Assembly: GCA_964532405.1 (NCBI GenBank)
Contig: CAZHIC010000023.1
Coordinates: 1-35,007 of the forward strand
Reading direction: 5' to 3'
Length of the DNA stretch: 35,007 nt
From: PALSA-1006 sp964532405
GTDB lineage: Bacteria; Pseudomonadota; Gammaproteobacteria; Burkholderiales; Gallionellaceae
The notes beneath the pieces are model-generated. The model worked only from the letters and a program-made list of their open reading frames with translations, was not told the DNA's origin and did no database searches. This document shows, piece by piece, positions 30,160-35,007 of this stretch. Numbering within the stretch: the first letter of the stretch is position 1; the number at the start of each line of letters is the position of its first letter. The position numbers and the translations under genes were made by a program.

Positions 30160-30453
30160 TTACTTCCCCTTCTTCTTGAACATTTCCAGCATGCGCTGGG
30201 TGACCAGAAAGCCGCCGAACACGTTGACCGCCGCGAGCGTCACGGCGACGAAGCCTAACGCGGTGCCCGCGTCCATCTCTTGCGGCCCCGCAGCCAGCAT
30301 GGCACCGACGATGATGATGCCGGAGATGGCGTTGGTCACGGCCATCAGCGGGGTGTGCAAGGCGGGGGTGACGTTCCATACGACGTGGTAGCCGACGACG
30401 ACCGCCAGTACGAATACGGTCAGGTTGAGGATAAAAGGATCAGCTACGTTCAT
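30160..30453 (-). CDS. pntAB: NAD(P) transhydrogenase subunit alpha, membrane part
   Basis: 97 residues with three membrane helices (FILNLTVFVLAVVVGYHVVW, PLMAVTNAISGIIIVGAMLA, GFVAVTLAAVNVFGGFLVTQ) and a lysine-rich end (RMLEMFKKKGK). It corresponds to the C-terminal membrane part of alpha subunits, encoded as a separate polypeptide as in Rhodospirillum rubrum-type enzymes. GGAGA lies 7 bases before ATG. It follows pntAA by 13 bases. Confidence 0.96.
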   Translation of the reverse strand: MNVADPFILNLTVFVLAVVVGYHVVWNVTPALHTPLMAVTNAISGIIIVGAMLAAGPQEMDAGTALGFVAVTLAAVNVFGGFLVTQRMLEMFKKKGK

Positions 30454-30466
30454 CTCGGTTCTCCGG

Positions 30467-31591
30467 TTATTGGGTGACGACTGCGCCGTCGATAGCGATC
30501 AACGAACCCGCGATGATGTCATCCTCGCGATTGATATTCATTGCACCGCCGTTCTTGGGGTCGCACAGCAGGTTTAAGAAATTCAACAGGTTGCGCGCGT
30601 ACAGGGCGCTCGCATCCGCCGCCACCAGCCCCGGCAGATTATCCTCGCCGCAAATCGTGACGCCGTGTTTGACCACGGTCTTGCCCTGTTCGGATAAAGG
30701 ACAGTTACCGCCCGCCTCGACCGCCATGTCCACGATGACCGAGCCGGGCTTCATGGATTTGACCATGTCTTCGGTTACCAACACGGGGGCGGGACGGCCT
30801 GGGATCAGGGCGGTGGTGATGACGATGTCGGCCAGAGCCACACGTTTGGCGACTTCGATCTTCTGCCGCTCCATCCAGCTGGCGGGCATGGGGCGGGCAT
30901 AGCCACCCGCGCCTTGGGCGCATTCACGCTCTTCATCGGTCTCGTAAGGCACGTCGATGAATTTGGCACCCAGGGATTCGACTTGTTCTTTGACGGCGGG
31001 GCGAACGTCGGTGGCTTCGATGATGGCGCCCAGTCGTTTGGCGGTCGCGATAGCTTGCAAACCTGCCACCCCCACACCGAGAATCACCACGCGCGCGGCT
31101 TTCACCGTGCCCGCTGCGGTCATCAGCATCGGCATGAAACGTTTATACAGATTGGCACCGACCAACACCGCTTTGTAACCGGCGATATTGGCTTGCGAGG
31201 ACAGCACGTCCATCGCTTGCGCGCGCGAGGTGCGCGGCAGTTTTTCCATGGAGAAGGCGATGACACCTTGCTTGGCATACGCCGCAACCAAGTCTGCCTG
31301 ATAAGGGGCAAGCAAACCGATCAACACACTTTTGGCCTGCATCTTTGCCAGCTCGTCCCCGGTCGGGGCTTTGACTTTGAGGATGATTTCCGCTTGTGCA
31401 TACAATTCATCCGCGCCGACCAATGTCGCACCGGCTGCTTGATATTCCGCATCGGGAATGCTGGCGCCGTCTCCGGCACCGCGTTGAACCCATATTTGAT
31501 GCCCGGTTACCAGCATCTTCTTCACCGTTTCCGGTGTCGCCGCTACACGGGTTTCGCCTGCGCGCGTCTCCGCAGGAATGCCTATACGCAT
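30467..31591 (-). CDS. pntAA: NAD(P) transhydrogenase subunit alpha, NAD-binding part
   Basis: 374-residue soluble domain I, homologous to alanine dehydrogenase. It opens with MRIGIPAETRAGETRVAATP, contains SMEKLPRTSRAQAMDVLSSQ and the NAD-binding GVGVAGLQAIATAKRLGAII with ATDVRP, then the GAGGYARPM mobile loop. GAGGAG with suitable spacing precedes ATG 31591. First gene of the operon. A TATAAT sequence and a GC hairpin with a T-run lie upstream, so leader-based control is conceivable. Confidence 0.97.
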   Translation of the reverse strand: MRIGIPAETRAGETRVAATPETVKKMLVTGHQIWVQRGAGDGASIPDAEYQAAGATLVGADELYAQAEIILKVKAPTGDELAKMQAKSVLIGLLAPYQADLVAAYAKQGVIAFSMEKLPRTSRAQAMDVLSSQANIAGYKAVLVGANLYKRFMPMLMTAAGTVKAARVVILGVGVAGLQAIATAKRLGAIIEATDVRPAVKEQVESLGAKFIDVPYETDEERECAQGAGGYARPMPASWMERQKIEVAKRVALADIVITTALIPGRPAPVLVTEDMVKSMKPGSVIVDMAVEAGGNCPLSEQGKTVVKHGVTICGEDNLPGLVAADASALYARNLLNFLNLLCDPKNGGAMNINREDDIIAGSLIAIDGAVVTQ

Positions 31592-31621
31592 GGAGTTTCT
31601 CCTCTTGGATTTACGTCCTTG

Positions 31622-31645
31622 AAAAACGCCCGGGGTCGCCGGGCG
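31622..31645 (-). terminator. Hairpin with U-tract upstream of pntAA
   Basis: On the minus strand CGCCCGG (31645-31639), a 5-base loop and CCGGGCG (31633-31627), followed by TTTTT. It could terminate the upstream exbBD transcript, which ends at 31787. Because it lies downstream of a TATAAT (31671-31666), it could also be an attenuator in the pnt leader. Confidence 0.75.
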
Positions 31646-31665
31646 CTATCTATTCTTCTAGTGCA

Positions 31666-31671
31666 ATTATA
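31666..31671 (-). promoter_or_regulatory. Candidate -10 element for pnt operon
   Basis: TATAAT on the minus strand in a GTATATAATTG context, about 75 bases before pntAA. No convincing -35 at normal spacing. The rest of the 31592-31786 gap shows nothing else recognisable. Confidence 0.4.
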
Positions 31672-31786
31672 TACGAGGTTTTAAGGATGCGATGCAGCAA
31701 CCTGAGAACAGCCCTGCCACGGATGAGTCATTACGCTGCGATTCATGTTTCTATCATTTTGAGTTTATTAAAACCTACTACCTGCT

Positions 31787-32200
31787 TCACTTTTCTGCAA
31801 GCGTCACGAACGCCAGCCTGCTTACCCCTGCATGCTGGGCGATGGCCATGATCTGCGCCACACGCCCATAAGAAACCGCCGTATCGGCTTCGATCTGAAG
31901 CTGAAAAGAAGGCATTGAGGTAGCTCGCGCGTGCAACAGTTCCGCCAATTCGGCGTCACTTGGCTGGCCATTGTTCAATGAAATTTTTCCCTGCGCATCA
32001 ATAGATAAATGATCCGGCTGCGGCTTGTTGTCGCTCGCCACCGCAGCCGTCTTGGGTAAACTTATTTTGAGCGACTGTGGCGACAGCAACGGCGCGGTGA
32101 TGATGAACACCACCAGCAACACCAGCATCACGTCCACCAAAGGCGTGACGTTGATCTCGCTCATCATGCCGTCTTGCGGCGATCCGTTTCCGATTGCCAT
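31787..32200 (-). CDS. exbD: ExbD/TolR family biopolymer transport protein
   Basis: 137 residues: a cytoplasmic start, one membrane helix with the conserved aspartate (INVTPLVDVMLVLLVVFIIT), and a periplasmic domain (LSIDAQGKISLNNGQPSDAE, VSYGRVAQIMAIAQHAGVSR). Pairs with the upstream ExbB-like protein to form a proton-driven motor that energises TonB or TolA. No tonB, tolA, tolB or pal gene is adjacent, so ExbD versus TolR cannot be settled. It follows exbB with a 3-base gap. Confidence 0.92.
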   Translation of the reverse strand: MAIGNGSPQDGMMSEINVTPLVDVMLVLLVVFIITAPLLSPQSLKISLPKTAAVASDNKPQPDHLSIDAQGKISLNNGQPSDAELAELLHARATSMPSFQLQIEADTAVSYGRVAQIMAIAQHAGVSRLAFVTLAEK

Positions 32201-32203
32201 GCT

Positions 32204-32860
32204 TTATCCCTTGAAGTCGTGCTTGGCGGCCAAGCGGATAAAGTCGTGCACGAAATTCTCCAACTCCGTCACATTCACTTTCAGCCGCCGCAAGAACAAA
32301 TTATAGGCCAGCACCGCCGGTAGCGCGGTGGCGATACCGATAGCGGTGGCGACCAGCGCTTCGCCGATGGGTCCGGCGACAACATCCAAACTTGCCGCAC
32401 CGGTTGCACCTATATTTTGCAGCGCGTGCATGATGCCCCACACCGTGCCGAACAAGCCTACAAAAGGTGCGGTTGAACCGATGGTCGCCAGCTCCGCCAG
32501 GCCGCGCTCATGGTAGCGCTGAATATTTTGCAGCTGCTGGCGCAACATGCGCTCCAGCACATCTTGCGGCGCACCGAGATGTTTCAAGTCCTGCTGATCC
32601 GCATTCAGACTTTTCAACTCCGCAAAACCCGCCTGCCCCAAATGCGCGAAATCGCCTGCGCCGCTCTTCACCACCTCGGCGGCCGACTGCCAATCGCGCG
32701 CATCCCAAAAAGCCTGTTTGAATGCGCGGTTCAGCTTGCCGACCTGCACCTGCTTCCATACTTTAAAAAATGCGATGGACCAGGTAGCGACAGACAAAAT
32801 GATCAACAGCAGCAAGGTCGCGGCGACAATCGGTGAACCTACAGAAAATAAATTACTCAT
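32204..32860 (-). CDS. exbB: ExbB/TolQ family proton channel protein
   Basis: 218 residues with the MotA/TolQ/ExbB layout: helix 1 near the start (SPIVAATLLLLIILSVATWS), a long cytoplasmic segment, and two C-terminal helices with GLAELATIGSTAPFVGLFGT (conserved threonines), VWGIMHALQNIG and PIGEALVATAIGIATALPAV. GGATG lies before ATG 32860. A TATAAA sequence at 32910-32905 (minus) may be its -10. Partner of the downstream ExbD-like protein. Confidence 0.93.
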   Translation of the reverse strand: MSNLFSVGSPIVAATLLLLIILSVATWSIAFFKVWKQVQVGKLNRAFKQAFWDARDWQSAAEVVKSGAGDFAHLGQAGFAELKSLNADQQDLKHLGAPQDVLERMLRQQLQNIQRYHERGLAELATIGSTAPFVGLFGTVWGIMHALQNIGATGAASLDVVAGPIGEALVATAIGIATALPAVLAYNLFLRRLKVNVTELENFVHDFIRLAAKHDFKG

Positions 32861-32945
32861 GCTTCATCATCCTTCAATACAATATTTTCGCGACTTTAAA
32901 CCAATTTATAAGGGAGCGCTGCTTGGCAGCAAGGCAATACAATTT

Positions 32946-34166
32946 TCACTGATACCGCAAAGCTTCAATAGGATCAAGTTGCGCCGCCTTTTTCGCGGGA
33001 TAGAAACCGAAGAATACGCCCGTTGCGGCGGCCACGCCGAAGGCGATCAGTACCGACATCCACGAAATGATCACGGCCGTACCGCTCAACGCATTCACCA
33101 GCAATGCGCCGCCTATGCCGACCAGCACGCCGATGCAGCAGCCCGCCACCGAGATGATGATGGCCTCCAGCAAAAATTGCAGCAGGATGTCCTGTTCACG
33201 CGCACCGATGGCCAAACGAATACCGATCTCGCGCGTGCGCTCGGTTACGGAGACCAGCATGATGTTCATGATGCCGATGCCGCCCACCAATAGTGAAATC
33301 GAGGCAATCGCCCCGAGCAGCAAAGACATCACGCGCGTGCTTTCCGCGGCGGAATCGGCCACTGCGGTGAGGTTGCGCAGGAAGAAGTCGTTGTCCTGCC
33401 CCTCGCGCAGGCGATGGCGCTGGCGCAGCAATTCGGTCATGGCCTTTTCCACCGCCGCCATGCTCTCCTGCGTTTCGGCTTGCACCATGACCATCCGCAC
33501 CGAACCTTCGAACTGGATGCCAAACACTTTGCGTTGCGCGGTGGTCAGCGGAATGATGATCGTATCGTCCTGATCGCGCCCGTCCATGCCCTGCCCCTTC
33601 GCGCCCAGCACGCCGAGCACGACGAACGGGCTCTGGCGGATGCGCAGGGTCTTGCCGACCGGGTCTTCGTCACCGAACAGGTTCTGCGCGGCGGTCAGGC
33701 CTATCAGCGCGACGCGGGTGGCCGAACGCACATCCGAACTGGTGAATGCCTCACCCGATACGACCTGCCACGACCTCGCATCCAGATAAGCCGGTGTCGT
33801 GCCGATGATCGAAGTGTTCCAGTTGTTCGGGCCGTAGACAATCTGTGCATTGCCCGGATGGACGGGCGCGACGGCCTGCACGCCGGGCAACTCGGCGATG
33901 GCATCCGCATCCGCCACGGCCAGCGTCAGATTTCCGCCGCCGCCCGAACGCACTCCTGCGCTGGTACTGCTGCCGGAAATCAGCACGAACAGGTTGCTGC
34001 CCATCGCACTGATGCTCTGCTGGATGGCGTATTGCGCGCCTTGCCCGATGGACATCATCAGCACCACCGCGCTCACGCCTATCACCATACCCAGCATGGT
34101 CAGCAAGGTGCGCAAACGGTTCGCCCCCATCGCGCGCCAAGCTTCGCCGAGCATCGCAAATATCAT
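32946..34166 (-). CDS. MacB-type ABC transporter permease
   Basis: 406 residues: the first membrane helix (TLLTMLGMVIGVSAVVLMMS), a large periplasmic MacB_PCD domain (about 45-270), and three C-terminal FtsX-type helices (LLLGAIASISLLVGGIGIMN, FLLEAIIISVAGCCIGVLVG, MSVLIAFGVAAATGVFFGFY). The motif ERTREIGIRLAIGAREQDIL and the PAKKAAQLDPIEALRYQ end are classic. This is the permease half of a mechanotransducing MacAB-like exporter. It overlaps the ATPase gene by four bases (ATGA). A membrane fusion protein gene is expected beyond the right edge, upstream in transcription. Confidence 0.94.
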   Translation of the reverse strand: MIFAMLGEAWRAMGANRLRTLLTMLGMVIGVSAVVLMMSIGQGAQYAIQQSISAMGSNLFVLISGSSTSAGVRSGGGGNLTLAVADADAIAELPGVQAVAPVHPGNAQIVYGPNNWNTSIIGTTPAYLDARSWQVVSGEAFTSSDVRSATRVALIGLTAAQNLFGDEDPVGKTLRIRQSPFVVLGVLGAKGQGMDGRDQDDTIIIPLTTAQRKVFGIQFEGSVRMVMVQAETQESMAAVEKAMTELLRQRHRLREGQDNDFFLRNLTAVADSAAESTRVMSLLLGAIASISLLVGGIGIMNIMLVSVTERTREIGIRLAIGAREQDILLQFLLEAIIISVAGCCIGVLVGIGGALLVNALSGTAVIISWMSVLIAFGVAAATGVFFGFYPAKKAAQLDPIEALRYQ

Positions 34167-34867
34167 ACCGACATCTCATGCTGAGTGGCCTGATCGCTGA
34201 CGACGCGCCCATCGAAGAAACGCACCTGACGTTTGGCATGTCGTGCGATGTCCTGCTCATGCGTCACCAAGACGATAGTGATGCCCTCCTGATTGAGCAC
34301 TTCAAACAACGCCATCACTTCTTCGCTGGTGTGGCTGTCGAGATTCCCGGTCGGCTCATCGGCCAACAACAGCCGCGGTTGATTGATCAACGCGCGGGCA
34401 ATGGCCACACGCTGCTGCTGTCCGCCGGAAATTTTGTTGGGCATAGAATCGCAATATCTTTCCAGCCCCACTTTTTTCAGCATGTCGCGCGCACGCTGTT
34501 TGCGTTCCTCGCGTTTCACGCCGCTATAGATCAGCGGCAGCGCAACGTTCTCCAGCAGGGACATGCGCGGCAGCAGATTGAAGCCTTGGAACACGAAGCC
34601 TATCGTGCGGTTGCGCAGCAGCGCCAGCTCGTCTTTATTCAATTGCGCGACATGACGACCGCCCAGCACATAGTTACCCGCACTGGGCGCATCCAAACAA
34701 CCGAGAATGTTCATGAAAGTCGACTTGCCGGAACCGGACGGCCCCATGATGGCGACAAACTCGCCCGTCTGGATGAGTAGAGCAACATCTTTCAGGGCGG
34801 GGAATGCCCCGGCGGAAGTCTCGTAAGACTTGTGCAGGCCTTCGATACGGATGACTTCGTTATTCAT
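34163..34867 (-). CDS. MacB-type ABC transporter ATPase
   Basis: 234 residues, a complete ABC nucleotide-binding domain of the LolD/MacB/FtsE group: Walker A GPSGSGKST at about 40-48, Q-loop IGFVFQGFNLLPRMSLLENV, signature ISGGQQQRVAIARAL, Walker B LLLADEPTGNLDSHTSEEVM and H-loop VLVTHEQDIARHAKR. Domain encoded separately from the permease, unlike the fused E. coli MacB. First gene of the pair within the window; no clear Shine-Dalgarno before ATG 34867. Confidence 0.94.
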   Translation of the reverse strand: MNNEVIRIEGLHKSYETSAGAFPALKDVALLIQTGEFVAIMGPSGSGKSTFMNILGCLDAPSAGNYVLGGRHVAQLNKDELALLRNRTIGFVFQGFNLLPRMSLLENVALPLIYSGVKREERKQRARDMLKKVGLERYCDSMPNKISGGQQQRVAIARALINQPRLLLADEPTGNLDSHTSEEVMALFEVLNQEGITIVLVTHEQDIARHAKRQVRFFDGRVVSDQATQHEMSV

Positions 34868-34883
34868 AACGGGCTGGAATGTT

Positions 34884-34965
34884 CCTTCCCTCTTGCAGGG
34901 GGAAGGTTAGAATGGGGGTAGAAATATTGAAAGCAGCGCGGTGGCAATGCAAAGCTTCTACCCCC
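34884..34965. repeat. Intergenic palindromic element at right edge
   Basis: Contains CCTTCCCTC..GGGGGAAGG (34884-34906), GGGGGTAG (34914-34921) and CTACCCCC (34958-34965). It shares the CTACCCCC/GGGGGTAG ends and hairpin with 28551-28635 but has a rearranged order, so it is probably a second, partial copy. Confidence 0.8.
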
Positions 34966-35007
34966 TTGTATGTTTCGTTTTGCTGGACAAGGTTAAGTTT
35001 TTTGTTG

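Noticed and set aside
32918..32930. Small hairpin GCTGC-TTG-GCAGC after the MacB-type permease gene
   Set aside because: Only five base pairs and no U-tract on the relevant strand, so not called a terminator.
1..35007. CRISPR array
   Set aside because: Repeats are dispersed or single palindromes; no regularly spaced direct repeats with unique spacers and no cas genes.
1..35007. tRNA or rRNA genes
   Set aside because: No cloverleaf with TTCGANTC-type arm or rRNA signature was found on either strand. A GGTAGCTCGGT-like string near 19090 lacks the rest of a tRNA.

Overview
The window looks like chromosomal DNA of a betaproteobacterium, probably of the Nitrosomonadales/Gallionellaceae type. This assignment is an inference from gene content and protein style: a yciB-yciI-bolA-ppiC run, B12-dependent NrdJ, a split-subunit transhydrogenase and moderately GC-rich housekeeping genes. 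No rRNA or tRNA gene is present to confirm it. Most of the 35 kb is housekeeping sequence, broken by two small accessory patches and many short palindromic repeats.

Layout. 1-6 kb holds the topoisomerase IV genes parE and parC. They are separated by about 1.4 kb containing a HigBA-type toxin-antitoxin pair, a 463-bp internally deleted IS256-family element with intact ends and an 8-bp target duplication, and a signal-peptide-only gene stub. 6-11 kb holds a cold shock gene, a secreted SUMF1-fold protein and an oxidative repair group (msrA, a DUF2062 membrane protein, a Bcp peroxiredoxin, PIN-PhoH and msrB). 11-13 kb is the overlapping yciB-yciI-bolA run followed by a PpiC foldase and a terminator. 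13-17 kb carries serB and nrdJ on the minus strand, with a decayed second serB fragment just upstream of nrdJ. 17.3-18.3 kb is rlmF. 18.3-20.8 kb is an accessory patch: a FitAB/VapBC-type pair that looks damaged, an AT-rich TonB-like orphan protein and a second HigBA pair. 20.8-25 kb is mfd and djlA (minus). 25-28.5 kb is one large MASE1-PAS-PAS-PAS-GGDEF-EAL protein. 28.7-31.6 kb is pntAA-pntAB-pntB (minus). 31.8-34.9 kb has an ExbBD/TolQR pair and a MacB-type ABC exporter split into ATPase and permease (minus).

The most unusual signal is the repeat population. A 57-bp palindromic element occurs twice inside nrdJ in the same reading frame (19 codons each), and another long palindrome is read through inside mfd. 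In all three cases the protein continues on both sides, so these are protein-coding insertions of a repeat that is normally intergenic. Related GC-rich palindromes lie between genes at about 50, 28,590 and 34,920, and three unrelated long inverted repeats fill short gaps at about 10,520, 13,980 and 30,125. No CRISPR array, prophage, tRNA or complete transposon was seen. I did not find a clearly new multi-gene system. The best candidates for new biology are the in-frame palindromes, the odd start and missing catalytic acid of the FitAB pair, and the TonB-like orphan.
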